Source: Dipetalonema caudispina (lineage: Eukaryota; Nematoda; Chromadorea; Rhabditida; Onchocercidae). Taken from it: a DNA stretch of 64,000 nucleotides. The stretch spans positions 62,001 to 126,000 of the forward strand of contig JABVXV010000073.1 of NCBI GenBank assembly GCA_013365325.1. The letters are read 5' to 3'. This document shows, piece by piece, positions 1-12,406 of this stretch. How positions within the stretch are numbered: position 1 is the stretch's first letter; every line of letters starts with the position of its first letter. The position numbers and the translations under genes are program-made. The notes under the pieces are model-generated. The model ran no database searches. It was not told the DNA's origin and saw nothing but the letters and a program-made list of their open reading frames with translations.

Positions 1-389
1 AAGCTGTATATGATGTACAAATCACAAGACGATATTTTCCGCTCAAATTCTTTATAACAGAATAAAAGACTGAAATTGCTTTATTTTTCAAGAAAAGAAG
101 ATGAGGAAAAGTTTATCTGACAGTCAAGAATTTTGTGATTAATTAAAACGTCAAGGTTAAATTCAGGTATTCCTAGTGATTTCACTCAAAGGACGTCTTA
201 AGAAATACATTCAATCGTATACGTAGAACTATCGTTGTAGAATTATGAATATCTATTACAATTAAATTGACTCAAAGTATGGCATGTGTTTTGTTATTAA
301 GCATAAATATCATTATCACAGCAATGATTATAACTTTTGAGAATGATTGACCTAAAAATATTTTTGGCATAAACACCTATAAAAGTTTT

Positions 390-510
390 AATGTCATTAT
401 TGTTGATCATTAAGGAACATAAGGTTGTTGATACAGATTACAAAGTGTAGCCTGTCATATCTCCTTTATGCTGATGACACGAAGGTTATAAAATGCCCGC
501 TGTGTAATGT
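390..510 (+). mobile_element. Possible remnant of a non-LTR retrotransposon reverse transcriptase
   Basis: One plus-strand frame is open for about 38 codons and reads LLYADDTKVIKCPLC at roughly 457-501. YADD (or FADD) followed by T-K is the catalytic box of reverse transcriptases of LINE-type elements. Nothing recognisable of the rest of the enzyme lies around it, so at best this is a short fossil. A chance match is quite possible. Confidence 0.2.
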
Positions 511-2091
511 ACAATAACCATGCAGTGATTATACTACAACATATCACATTTAATTATCGGTATCTTTTCTTAGGTACTTATACTTATTTATGATTAAATT
601 CGGAGGAGGGGTTTCGTTGATCAATTATTAGATTATAATAGCGATTGCAAAATGGCATTCATCGTTTTCCATGCTTCCATGTAAAATCCAAATAAAAATT
701 AGAGGATGTACAAAGTCCATTTCGAAATATTCAAATTCTGACTGTAAAACACAAATTTATCATACAACTTCTTCATCAAAGCTAAGCCGGAATTAAAGTG
801 TTTTTATGGAAATGCTATCTATACTTTTATATAAGTTTTATGTTCCTTCAATCGTTCTTTATCCCAATTTTATGTAAAATGTGACGTAAATGAAGCTGAT
901 CACGACTTCCACGTTGGCGTAATTATTAACTAATCGTAATCAAGAAAGATCATAAAGAAGATTCCGCAGTTGATGACGCCACTTTAATATTAGTATTTTA
1001 TATGTCTAGTAAAATGATCATATTCATTAGGACCAACAATTTTTCTGTTCTTTATCTATTTTCATTTATTTACCTGTACTGTTTGTAAACATATCATTAT
1101 CAAAATTGTCCGATCCGATCCTGAGCACATTGTTCCAAATGTTGTTAAGGCAAATCATTATTTAATATATGGCCAAGGTAGGAGAAACTAAGAAGATATG
1201 AGAAATTCCGTTATGTTATTATAAATTTTAATTTTTATTATATCAATTTTAGCTCTTACTTAGTAGGTAACCTTTTTATTTTGACCGTGCGAATGCTTTG
1301 AAATATTATATTGACAGGTAATTGCATTGATCTGAAACGCTTGCTGTTTCAATTTACAACTGTGAAATTCTTTATTCCTTTCGTCTTCGTTGTCAACCAT
1401 TATTTTTACAACATTCCAAAAGTCTAAAGCTAACATTTTAAATGAACAAAAAGAACGAAAACGGTGAAAAACAAATGAAAATTCTAATGGAATAATGAAA
1501 AACATAAAATTAATTCGCATCATTTTTCAAATACTAATGATGAGAAATACTATGAATGAGCGAGCCTAATGTAAAGAAGTGTTAAATTAGGGTCACCTTG
1601 TAGTGAAATATTAAGCAAATGGACAAAGGCATGAATCAAATACAACACTTGTAGAACAAAACATATTCGTTTTTCAATTTTAAAATTGTCTGTCGAATAT
1701 AAGATTATGATAATCTTCTTATAGTTAGCAATTAAAAAATATTATAGTTATGAATTAATTGTTATAAGTGAAGCAAAAAGCAGCGTAACGATAAAAATTG
1801 GAACTTTTTCCAACTAGACAAAAAAGTAGTTATGGTAAAATGTCCAACCAAGTGATAATTATTCATCTATATCGAAATGTTGCAAACAACGTATTGAAAT
1901 CATAATAATTTAATTTAGCACTGATCTGTTAATCTAAGCTATCTTGTACTGCCTAATCTCAAAAATAATCGTGAGTTTCAAAATACTTTGGAAAAAGCAC
2001 CAGTCTCTTTCATGATCACATCATCATCGCTACTAATATGATATTATATCAAACGCTTTCCCAATGCATAAATCAGATTTATAATTTCAAT

Positions 2092-2178
2092 GATATTTCA
2101 CTTTTTCCTATTTCATAACCTTCTCACGTGATATTTCACGTTTTCCTATTTCATATCCTTCTTACGTGATATTTCATC
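2092..2178. repeat. 38-bp tandem repeat, 2.3 copies
   Basis: Two consecutive 38-bp units (2092-2129 and 2130-2167) and the beginning of a third differ at only three positions. Each unit starts GATATTTCA and ends in ACGT. The first junction creates a CACGTG palindrome, the second TACGTG. Confidence 0.85.
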
Positions 2179-3374
2179 AACAGAGAGGATGAGAAATTAG
2201 AAATATTTAAATATTAGGCTATTACACGGCCATATTGCTATTATCGTAACAAAACCGCCATTATTGCAACAGTTAATAAACCATTTCATAATTTATCTTC
2301 CGCTTTCTTCACTTTGTCTATATATTTATAATGGGACACGTTTTTTTTCATCTAAACGTTTTCTTTTCTTAATGTGTGAAAATTCCTTCTTCGATAAAAG
2401 TAGCCTTGAGAAAAGTAAGTAAGAAAGAGGCCATATTATCTATTTCATCAACAAGTTCATATTTTCCCTTAAGCACTTTACTGTTTCCGTACGTTTATAC
2501 TATGTATCAATTTTCTTTCTAAAAGTTTCTCTTATTTTATCTACCATAATATTAGTATAACACATTTAAGTTGTAAGCAAAATTTGTGATGAAAATCATT
2601 TCAAATACGATATTCCTAAAAGTTCTCATACATTTTGGTTATTCTGTTTATTTTATTCATTGGAATTAAAGAATTCCCATCTTCACATAATGAACAATTT
2701 TCTGAAGATTGTTTCGTAAAATGATTTTACTAATCTTGCACTTAACCTAGACTATTCTACCTTTCTCTGTTTCCTTTTCTAAGGAAAGATTGAAAGTAAT
2801 AATATTAATAATGTCTTCATTAATTAGATAAAACTGTCAGATTCAATAAATTATTGTCATTCTTCAGAATGAAAAAAAACCTAAATGGGATCATTTCACG
2901 ATTTACAAATTTTTATAATTAAACTTTACAATCAAACAATAATTTAGAGCGTAAAATTTGTATTTATTTAAAAAGATTGTCACAGAATGGAAACGTTCGA
3001 AAAAAGTTAGGAAAAATAAGAGACAGATCATTAAATAGTATGATGCGTATGTGACCATTATGACCATTTTTAATGTCATCAGTTCATCGTAAAAGTTCAA
3101 TTCTATGATTAGTCTTATTCTATTTTATTTACTCATTCTTCTTATCTCTTTAGCAACAAACTAATTCAATTTAATTTTATATTGTAAGTAGTGAAAATTG
3201 AAAATGTTGAGAACTTTAATGGAGAAATTTATGTTCTAATGCTCGGCTAACTATTCACACAACTTCAAAAGATCATTTGAATTAGTTAGATAATATACAG
3301 CATTAAAGAAGCTAAAATAAATCCCTCAACAAATAAAACTTATTTCCATTAATCAGTGAAAGATAAATATCAAG

Positions 3375-3427
3375 GGGACGAGAGAGAGGAGAGAGAGAGG
3401 GAGAAAGAAAAAAAAAAATTGAGAGAA
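3375..3427. repeat. GA-rich microsatellite
   Basis: This is an interrupted run of GA dinucleotides followed by an A-rich tract. It produces low-complexity open frames that should not be taken for genes. Confidence 0.85.
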
Positions 3428-3760
3428 TAGAAGAAAAGCAAGAAATATTTTAATTTTAATTTCGTATGAATTTGACTATGCTTTCCATAAAAATAGATGT
3501 TCGAATTTCGCACTATAAGCTTTGATTGACAGATTTGAAGTGAACTTCTCAAGTTCAAAAATTAGTCATTTAACTTTTTGATTAACTGCAACTTGTAGTA
3601 AAGCATTAAGCAATAGATACTAGAAGTATTTATTACTATTTATTAAATTAGTTTAGTGATAATCAGATTTGCATGTGATACTACTTTTTTTTAAAATTAA
3701 AGTTATTTAATTTTTACTCTGCGTTCAATTATCAGCAAGCAATAGGAATGAATTATTGCA

Positions 3761-3790
3761 CATTCATTGTAGTTTCAACTACAATGAATG
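3761..3790. repeat. Perfect 14-bp inverted repeat (2-nt loop)
   Basis: The left arm CATTCATTGTAGTT at 3761-3774 is exactly complementary to 3777-3790, with TC between. It could extrude as a hairpin. No gene lies nearby and the T-run expected of a terminator is absent. Confidence 0.8.
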
Positions 3791-3973
3791 TATTGTATGC
3801 CTAAATAGCTTCAATATTAAATAATGATAGCAATTATATGATTTATTTCATCTTATCTGTTACTTTTGATACTTTCAAGTTAAAAGTGAAAAATAGTTTA
3901 AATTAAATGAAATAAAATATCACAGCATAATCTTTCTTAAACTTGCAAAAATTTCCACATCACAAAGTAAAAA

Positions 3974-4126
3974 ATGAATGCAAAGATTACGGCGGGATAC
4001 TTGAAGTTGTTGATAAAAATACACGATGTTGCTTTTCTCGGGCGGATAAAACCACTCTTTGCGGCCAGGTACTTGAACAGGGTTAAAGGAGTACACTTTG
4101 CTTATAGGATTATAATGGAAAGGTAA
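3974..4126 (+). CDS. Candidate small ORF of 50 codons, unknown
   Basis: The frame starts at the ATG at 3974 and runs 50 codons to a TAA at 4124, inside an island that is clearly GC-richer than its surroundings. The peptide is basic and hydrophobic, begins MNAKITAGYLKLLIKIHDVA and contains FLGRIKPLFAARYLNRV. The last codons precede AG-GTAAAAG, which would also serve as a splice donor, so it could be an exon rather than a whole gene. I recognise no family. The GC bias alone could also mark a regulatory element. Confidence 0.22.
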   Translation: MNAKITAGYLKLLIKIHDVAFLGRIKPLFAARYLNRVKGVHFAYRIIMER

Positions 4127-4519
4127 AAGCGAAAGGATGAATGGATTAGACGATAGAAAGCAAATTATTTTATCTCTTTTCGGTAGCTACTAATAATATA
4201 TAGTAAACACGTGGGATATTTGACAACTTCATACGCAACAATTTTTAAGGAAAAGAAATTTGATTGTTTATTCATAATGCTTACTAGCACAATTAATGGC
4301 CAAATTTCAATTTCTTAACCTATGCAGAATTAATCTGTGACAATATCCTCGTCCAATAACTTCAATCCTACCAATTATTAATTACTGTTTCAATTTTTTT
4401 TAATTCCTAACATTTTCCACTTATTTGTCAAAATTGTTTGACTTTGTTATAGGTTTATAGAAGAGCATTTTTCCATTCATTTTCTTCAATCTTTTATTGT
4501 GCCTTATTTTGAAGTTTTC

Positions 4520-4540
4520 AAAAAAAAAAAAAAAAAAAAA
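4520..4540. repeat. Poly(A) run of 21
   Basis: Uninterrupted A homopolymer. No element body with target-site duplications is visible next to it. Confidence 0.9.
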
Positions 4541-6812
4541 GTGAAGGTATTGTCATATGATCAAATTTGAGTGCTGAAAATATCTCGAAAACAATTCTAT
4601 CCTATATTTGATTAAATTGTCACAATGAAGCGAATTTGTCTCATATGACCTGAATATCACTATTTGCATAACTTTTTTTACCAATTTAAAGAAGATTTTT
4701 AAAATAAATTTTTTTTTTCGTTTTCCCTGTCAAACAGTAAAATGGAATGATGTTCTGACAGTGGTTTTCACGGCATCCCTTTTCATCATTTGAAAAATTT
4801 ATAAAGATGCTTTTTTAATATAATAAAGAATTTCCCAAGCAGCTTTTTTCAAGTGCTGCACTCCTTTTTTTCTTTCTACTTATCTCTCTTCACATCTTTT
4901 CAAGGAATTTGAAGCCACTGAGAGCATTAATTAATAGCTTATTAGTTGAAATTTAAATTCGAAAAAGCGGATGACCATTCATCACAAATTTTTAATGTAA
5001 TAAAATTTTTAAAATATGCTCAATAGAAAATTCCATTCATTACTTTACCTCAAGTTAATTTCCAATTATAAGTGCAATAATTGAGGCAGTAAGAAATGAA
5101 GTTTTTTACTGTCTCATAAAATTCTGAAGCAAATTAGATTTCGATCAATATGCAATTCAGATCTTTCATTTCCATTTACGACACTAATTTATCATATACT
5201 AAATTATGAATGTGATGGATAGCACACTTTGTCCACAATTTTCTTTAAATTATTAAACATTATTCAGTGTAAGTTCTCGAGAAACACATTAGCTTTCAAA
5301 GTTCTGGACATTTTGGTAGTATAGAAAAATTTGAAATTTCGGAATATTAGATCAAAGTATAAATGTTAGCAAATTTTTTGTATTTTATACTAAACAATAG
5401 AAGCAAGAATTTCAAAAGCTACTAATTAGCAATTGTGTCAATTTAATTGTTACATTTTGGCACTTCATTATCAGAAGAGCATGAAAGAGTTTCATTTCCA
5501 GCCACTTGAGCTAAGCTATCGAGAAAGCAAAAATATCGCATTATTATTGCATGATCGTTATTTCCTGTTCATGATTGTTTCCAGTTTATTGCCATAGTGG
5601 CTCATAAATAAGAATACAACTAATCCTAAAAACAATTATTGTCCAGTGTTACCGTAATCTATCGGGGATGATTACTAGGTAAAAATAATTTCGTCTGTAT
5701 ACGTTACATTCAACGAAGCGTACAAAATATTAACCTTTTTTGAATACTGAGTAATTCTTACCACATATCTTTCGCTTTTCTCCTATTTTCCATGTCTGAT
5801 GCAAATAACTAACAATATCCAAAATTTAATAAGATCTGAAATTTAATCACATTTTACTGATCACTAATCCACTTCTCGATGCATATGAAATGAAATTATA
5901 ATTACAGACCATACTGCTGAATATATTATAAAAGGTTGCAAATTTTCAAATAACATCTCTTCACATCATATTTGTTGAGATTTTTGTATCATCTTGAAAA
6001 TTGATCTTGATTGAAATAAATGACCGCTGATAAGTGTCCATTTGTTTGGGTAAAAGGTGGGAGAGGGGATGAAATACATCATTAGTATTCTACTATCACA
6101 AAAATAACGCAAAATTCATCTAGTATCATCGAGTTATAAATGTTGTAAATTTGGAGATGATAAAAGCAAGCCGTTAATTATAATCGATTTATATGTGTTC
6201 CTCTATATGTCTGGGGAAAAATAAATGATCAATTTTACGGTTTACAGTTCCCGAATCGACTTCTAATTATAAGGTAAACTTAATAAGAATTTATATCTCA
6301 TGCTTCTTATAGAAAAATGAATGAAGCAAATTGAAAAGCTAGTAGTTAATTTCATCTTCAACACCTGCCCTTAAATTCCCCATATTAATATAACAATGAT
6401 TATTGACGATACTATCGACTGTAATAATATTAGCAAAGCTATCAGAATCATTGCTTTCTGTCAAACCTGAATTAATTAGTGAAAATAATTATTAGGACGT
6501 GAGATGTACAAATAAATGGATGCAATCGTGCATACAATTGAACTCGAATAATCATAATAGATGTTCTTTGTAATTGTTTAACTTTCGATTTAATTTGAAA
6601 CTAGGTTGGATGATTTCTTTACAACAGTCACATCATTGACCTTTTGCAATTGTAATTATTAATAAGTAAATTAAATGGTTCATGCATATCACCCGTTAAT
6701 TATTCGCCAACAAGTAATTCATACTTATAAGATGTTGAAAAGTCGGCTTCCCATTCCGACAAAGGATAAGATAGAAGAAAGAGGTACAATTAATTCAAAA
6801 CTCTCTATACCA

Positions 6813-6836
6813 TCTCTCTCTCTCTCTCTCTCTCTC
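6813..6836. repeat. (TC)12 microsatellite
   Basis: Twelve TC dinucleotides without interruption. The short frames over it on both strands are low-complexity artefacts. Confidence 0.9.
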
Positions 6837-7212
6837 AGCATTCCCAATCAACAGTAAATCTATGCAAAAAATCTTCTGGATTATTGATATCATTTCTCTT
6901 TGATTCTCTTTGCTTATTTCCCTCTTCATATTTTCATTGATAAGAAGTAGAATCGGATTCTTTTTAATTGGAGGGAAAATACAGTGACGAAAAATGGTTG
7001 GAGAACTGAAATGACGCAACTATAACAGTAATAGGGAATAGTACATCATGGTACATGAACAATGTGATTACATCAAACACAATCATTACTCTTCTTAAAC
7101 CTTTCCGGATTAGCACCCATCAAACATTAAATAATACTATTTGATGGGATAGTGTTGAGATATAATCAGATCGGAATTACTACTACGATATTACCTGCTC
7201 ACTTTTTTGTGC

Positions 7213-7234
7213 AAAAAAAAAAAAAAAAAAAAAA
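7213..7234. repeat. Poly(A) run of 22
   Basis: Uninterrupted A homopolymer in gene-poor sequence. Confidence 0.9.
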
Positions 7235-7684
7235 GTAAAATAAATTGATTTACAATGAACCAATAGATATAATCCTCCCAATTTATTATTTACTATTATT
7301 TCCATTATATGTATTTTGCACACTTTTAGAGTCATTTCATCAAATGCTATTAACAATACCTCATTATCGTTGCATTTATGAGATATATTTGATTCAAATA
7401 TTGCTATTTAAAGATTTTGCATTAGAAAAATATTTTGCAAATTTATACACCTTCATTTTTTAATTCATTTAATTTGCTGAGGTTTTTAACTTTATTTATA
7501 TATTACAATATGTTAACAATTCTGATCTGATATTTTCTAAATTTCTTATAAAGATTTAAAAAAATAAATATAATGAATAAAAGATAAAATATTCACCTTA
7601 AGAAAAATGGCGCTGTTGCAATGATTGCTTGAAAGAGCCTTACATATTTATATTTTCAACTTTTTAATTTCTCAGAAATCAGAA

Positions 7685-8305
7685 TTAAAAATTCGAAAAA
7701 TCTGAAATTTTAAGCACTTTTTTGAAATGCTTTGTTTGCGATCTTTGTTGGAAACGGCTTATTTGATTGTCATTAAATTTCTTCATCGACAACTGAGTCG
7801 GTAATTTGATTAAATTTAAATTAATTACGTTCAAACTAAGCGTCAGAGTGTCTGCTCCGATCGCGTGGGAAGAGTCGGAAGCTACTTTTCTTTTGTTACC
7901 GGATCGGGTAAAGCGAAATGGATAGATGGAAAAAGATATATACACAGATGCAGTACATTTACTTGAAATGGTGTTAGCATCATTTTCGGACTGGGCATTA
8001 GTACCATTTTTATAAATATCTGTGTTAATCTCTTCGCATGTATATCGTGGGTGGATAGATGGGTAAATGAGTGGGTGCATGTCGGTATCTAAGATGATTA
8101 ATGAAGAACAGTTGAGATAAGGCGAAAGACGGATATCGGGACAAATTAGTATTAGAGCGGAGATTGCTCGTGCGCGCCCCACAGAACTAGTCATACTAAC
8201 ATTGGATGATAAAATTAAGCTTATCCTGTTAGAATGAGTGAAATGTATTAATATTTCGACATTGGAATTTTTGAAATTTGATTCTTTACGATCAAAACCT
8301 ATCAA
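7685..8305 (-). CDS. Candidate 206-codon ORF, unknown
   Basis: A single minus-strand frame stays open for 206 codons from the ATG at 8305 to a stop at 7685. This is the longest uninterrupted frame in the window outside recognised genes and is unlikely by chance at this base composition. The central part (about 7830-8220) is GC-richer than its surroundings. The translation is Ser/Asn-rich, with no signal peptide, membrane span or domain I recognise. Part of the opposite strand is open too, which weakens the coding case. An internal segment at 7963-8019 has an AG before it and a GTAAAT after it, in a phase matching the candidate exon at 9795-9880, so it may be pieces of a spliced gene rather than one exon. 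Confidence 0.25.
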   Translation of the reverse strand: MIGFDRKESNFKNSNVEILIHFTHSNRISLILSSNVSMTSSVGRARAISALILICPDIRLSPYLNCSSLIILDTDMHPLIYPSIHPRYTCEEINTDIYKNGTNAQSENDANTISSKCTASVYISFSIYPFRFTRSGNKRKVASDSSHAIGADTLTLSLNVINLNLIKLPTQLSMKKFNDNQISRFQQRSQTKHFKKVLKISDFSNF

Positions 8306-9464
8306 ATAATTTTCTTTTAAGATTTTAACTTAAAAAAAGAATCGCATCTTTTCCTTAATAGTAATTGTTGCAAGGAGTCAATATTAAAAACTTTAGGTTG
8401 CTACGTATAAATTATAAAACTAGCAATAACAAGATCCATTTATCGTTTCCATGGGATTTTTCAACATCTGACAGTTATTTAGAGGAGTAATTAATATTTA
8501 TATTCTTAAAAACCAAAATTATATGTTCCGTATTTAAAACTGTTTGAAATACTTCAAACACTGACTGGTAATTTCAAACTTGAAACTTCGAAATGCAGTA
8601 CTAACGGCAGTTGAAAACTTGAATTCCTTTGAAAGGCCACAAAACCTCATTTTCACCTCCTTATTAACAATAACAAAATTAAAAAAATCAAAATTAAATC
8701 GATATTTTAGCACTGTATCCATTAAATTTCAATTATTGAGCCATACCATTTTCCTTGCAAAAAGAAATCCTTCAATTGATTGTGTCCATATTTGCTTAAT
8801 ATCTGATATGTTTCGTATTTCATTTTATATTTTCCAATCCTCATTTATACCTTTATAAAATATATTATAATTTGGTTAAATAGAATAAACGAAGGTTAAA
8901 TCGATTTATGGTTCCAATGAGCTAAGAAAGATGCTATAGTTATCTTAACTCAAGGGGGTCATTTATAATATTTCGGCACATGTCTGTTATTCATCTTACA
9001 GTATATCTGATTACACTTGTCAATTATATAAATAAAATAGTTAATAACATATGTGTAATATTGCATACGATAAATTCCATCTGCTACTTATGGTAAAATC
9101 ATTAATGCTTACATGTGAAAATGCTTACCGTATAAAATTGAACTGTAATTTATTATAAATTGTAATAAAATTAATTAGGATTATTAAGTTTGTGAGTATC
9201 ATCAATTCAATCTATCTGTATAAAATAACAAAATCAGTAATGTATAATTATTTTAAGTAATGTTGTTGACAGTAAAAATCATTGCTGAAACAATCTCTGA
9301 TATTTGTTTATTAAACAACAACAGTAATACTATTAAAGAGAACGGAATAGTTTGATAAGGACAGATGAATATGAAGGACTGTCCTTTTCATCCAAGAAAA
9401 AAATTACCGTAATATAATGTTATACCACAATCTGGATCAAGCATACAATATCATACTTACCTGC

Positions 9465-9492
9465 TTTTTTTTTCTTTTTTTTTTTTTTTTTT
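9465..9492. repeat. Poly(T) tract, one interruption
   Basis: T-run of about 28 bases with a single C. Confidence 0.85.
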
Positions 9493-9794
9493 CACTTATT
9501 ATGAGAAAAGAGAAATATCTCAATGATAATTAAGTTCAGAAAGGTACATCATCTTTCACATACAAGTAATTAATCATTACTTAATGATATTTATGATAGA
9601 ATATGACAACATATTTGAACTGTTAAAGGTAATAAATAAGATGAAGACATACATACATGTTATACTATAATTGAATTTGACATTTTTCATCTTTTCATAG
9701 CAATCTATCCAAATACTTACATTTACTTCATTGTAATAATGATCCTTTATGTAACAAATAACACAATAAATTCAATTCAATAATTATGAATTAC

Positions 9795-9880
9795 CCTTTG
9801 AACCAATCATAGTAAGGGGTGGTGCTTCTGTATTAAAGTATCCGCCTACTCCACTATGATATGGCATGGTCGATGGCTGG
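9795..9880 (-). CDS. Candidate exon of an unmodelled minus-strand gene
   Basis: Read on the minus strand this 86-bp segment is framed by TTTTGACAG before it and G|GTAATT after it. Between them it encodes QPSTMPYHSGVGGYF followed by NTEAPPLTMIGSK. It is markedly GC-richer than its flanks and the peptide looks like the Ser/Pro/Gly-rich tail of a regulatory protein. If the donor is not used, translation stops at a TAA a few codons on. No DNA-binding or other domain was found in neighbouring sequence, so no function is proposed. The alternative is a conserved non-coding element. Confidence 0.3.
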
Positions 9881-9904
9881 CTGTCAAAATGTAAACCACG
9901 TCGT

Positions 9905-9905
9905 A

Positions 9906-9936
<31 letters not shown>

Positions 9937-10008
9937 GTGTATGTGTGTGTGTATGTGTGTGTATGTGTATGTATGTGTATGTATGTATGTGTGTGTATGT
10001 GTATGTTA
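9905..10008. repeat. TG/TATG compound microsatellite
   Basis: About 100 bp of alternating TG, TATG and GTAT units. It lies directly beside the coding-like segment at 9795-9880. Confidence 0.95.
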
Positions 10009-11800
10009 CTAAGACATGCAATTAAATGTGCCTGCTTTAAGAAGTGTTGATTTGATGATAACTGTAGATGTTTTCTGTGCTTTCGTAAATATTTTTATAG
10101 GAGTGAAAAAATGAAAGAACTCTTTAGGGAAGAATCATCCGTTCGGAGATTGGAATCATATCGGAGATGAATATGTTCATTTCTATAGCAATATTGATTG
10201 ATATTGATAAGAATATTAATATTCATCTTAACCAGCGTAATAATTTGTAAATTGTTGAAGAAATAAGTGTCTGGAAAAATTTTGAATATCAGTGATCGTT
10301 TAGAATCAAATGTATGTTTATAATATATGTATAAGCTTGCATACTTGTGTTTAACATTGTTGATTATTTACAAATGTAGCAAGAAAGGTAACTTCATTAG
10401 TAACGCTTTATTAGTGATTATTGATGATTAATTATCATATAATGATAGAGATATGAGATGAGAAAATATTTCACTTTAATTTTCAAGGAGTAGGATTATT
10501 CAGAAATCTTCACAGAATCCAATTTAGTATTGGTCTTTTTGTTTTTTTTTTTTATTTTTTTATTTTTTTACTTGCCCGAAAAATATTCGAAAATTTTTTT
10601 TACTGTTTTAAAAACGATCAAACATTTATCAATTGCCTGATTTCTTTCGTCTTTCCGATGACAACGATGCCCCAAAATTCACTTGCTTTCTGCTTATTTT
10701 TTGCAGCTGTTTTCCATTTCTAAAACAAATTGAAATAGGAAGGAAAAAGGGTGCCAGTAGAAGTGAATATTTTTTTGTGCTCCGTCATGAAATTAATTAC
10801 TGAATGATAATTGTTCGTGAAATACTGTAAGGAACGTTTACAATATAATTTTATGATTTCAGTTCTGTTTTAACTTGTAGCCATAACCTTCTTTTGAATT
10901 ATTAGAGAAATACAAGAGAATTTGATACGAAGGTCATGAATGTTGTAAATGGTTCATGATTTAAAAGACCCTTCCCAATCTTTGATTGCTTTTTTGATAT
11001 GTTATCCCCATTGATGATGCGAAATACTTTTATGAAATGTTTTAGTTTACGTTCAGGACAGGTAAAATGAAACTTTTTTTCACTCCATTTATAGACATTC
11101 CCTCCTTAATTCCAAACATTTATATATTTCAGCTTCAAATTAGCTATAAAACTTCGCAGTAATTTCAGTTGAAAATGCTTGAAAAAATTGATATACATCT
11201 TTTTCTCATTTTCTATTCCTAAATAGTCTTTTCAAATAACTTCTTGTTTATTTGCTCCTAAAAACATATGCTACAAAACGTGAAAAAGAATTTTCCCTTT
11301 CGTCTTCAGATGATCTTTTTTATTTCTATAAATTTTATTTTTAAAAGCCAATAGTTGTTAGAAATGGAGTCAAACTTATCATTGTCACGAGTAATTTACT
11401 TCTCCTTACAAAACGTGTTTAAAGGATTTCATCAGATTTTTTGAAAATATCCTGTATTTCATTATAAATTGTTTGCTACAATAATAAGTAACTTCTTCAT
11501 TTTATTAGTTGCTTAGTTAGCAACAACGATCAGATTGATTCCAGTTGAAAACAAATAAGCTATGATTAATAGCAATCGGTCTGATGTGCAATCTTAATAG
11601 GTCATAGGTTCATCGTATATTGAATATGTTTTATTTTTATGCAATTATGATATAATTAATCAATTACGATTTGATGAACATGTTTTATTTGAGGAATAGG
11701 AAAGGAATTTGCTACAAAGTTATGTTAGGCTTTAAAAACATTATGAATGATGTAAAAGATGGCTTACAATCTAATAGACCCCTTTTTGACCTTCGATTGC

Positions 11801-11819
11801 TTTTTTTTTTTTTTTTTTT
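11801..11819. repeat. Poly(T) run
   Basis: T homopolymer of about 19 bases. Confidence 0.85.
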
Positions 11820-12406
11820 CAATGTGATATAAATCAACAAAAGACCATTCATGTTTGTTTGCACTGTTTAAACAAGCAGACAAAAAAGTTGTCCTTATCA
11901 GAATAATCCAATCACAAAGATGAAGCACGTTCCCCTTCCTCTTCTGCTTCCTCTTCTCGCCATTTCAAACTAACAGGTTGCATCTTATTTTTTTTTTTTT
12001 ACCATTTTGTGTAATAATAGTTACACCTCTCCCTCTAATAACTTTATTGTTGTAAACATTGTGAATAAACATTTATGAAGTTGAACTTCTAAAAATATTA
12101 TTAAGAAATTGCCGGAATTGTTTTGAAGCAATATTAAATAATATTATTTTATCGAACGATTCCGTGGAAATACATAGATTAGAAAAGTTAAGAAGAATAA
12201 ATCATTTATGGTATAATGTTATTCAGAAATAACTCAATATGCTCAGAAATAAAATTTCATTCATTTTGATAATCATAAAGTTACTTACCGTTAGCACCTT
12301 CTGTTTGTTGTATTCATCGAAATCATTAGTCGGAAATTATCTTATAAGCTTACAAATACTTTTTTAAATTAAAGTTTTATAAATATCAGGCGTATGATAT
12401 CTATGC

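Larger units (their letters stand above)
1..12406. other. Gene-poor AT-rich region upstream of forkhead gene
   Basis: This stretch holds no gene I can model with confidence. It is AT-rich with scattered microsatellites and homopolymers. Slightly GC-richer islands near 3.97-4.12 kb, 7.83-8.2 kb and 9.8-9.9 kb contain coding-like frames and are listed separately. Because it lies upstream of a developmental transcription factor, these islands could equally be conserved regulatory elements. Sequence comparison with related nematodes would separate the two possibilities. Confidence 0.6.

Noticed and set aside
10628..10740. Minus-strand segment beginning KWK after an acceptor, resembling the end of a homeodomain
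   Set aside because: No upstream homeodomain exon with WFQNRR could be found, and the following residues do not resemble any homeobox family.
11915..11975. Short leucine-rich peptide starting MKHVPLPLLLPLL, signal-peptide-like
   Set aside because: It stops after 18 codons and derives from a CT-rich tract; the opposite strand gives an equally low-complexity Glu-rich frame.
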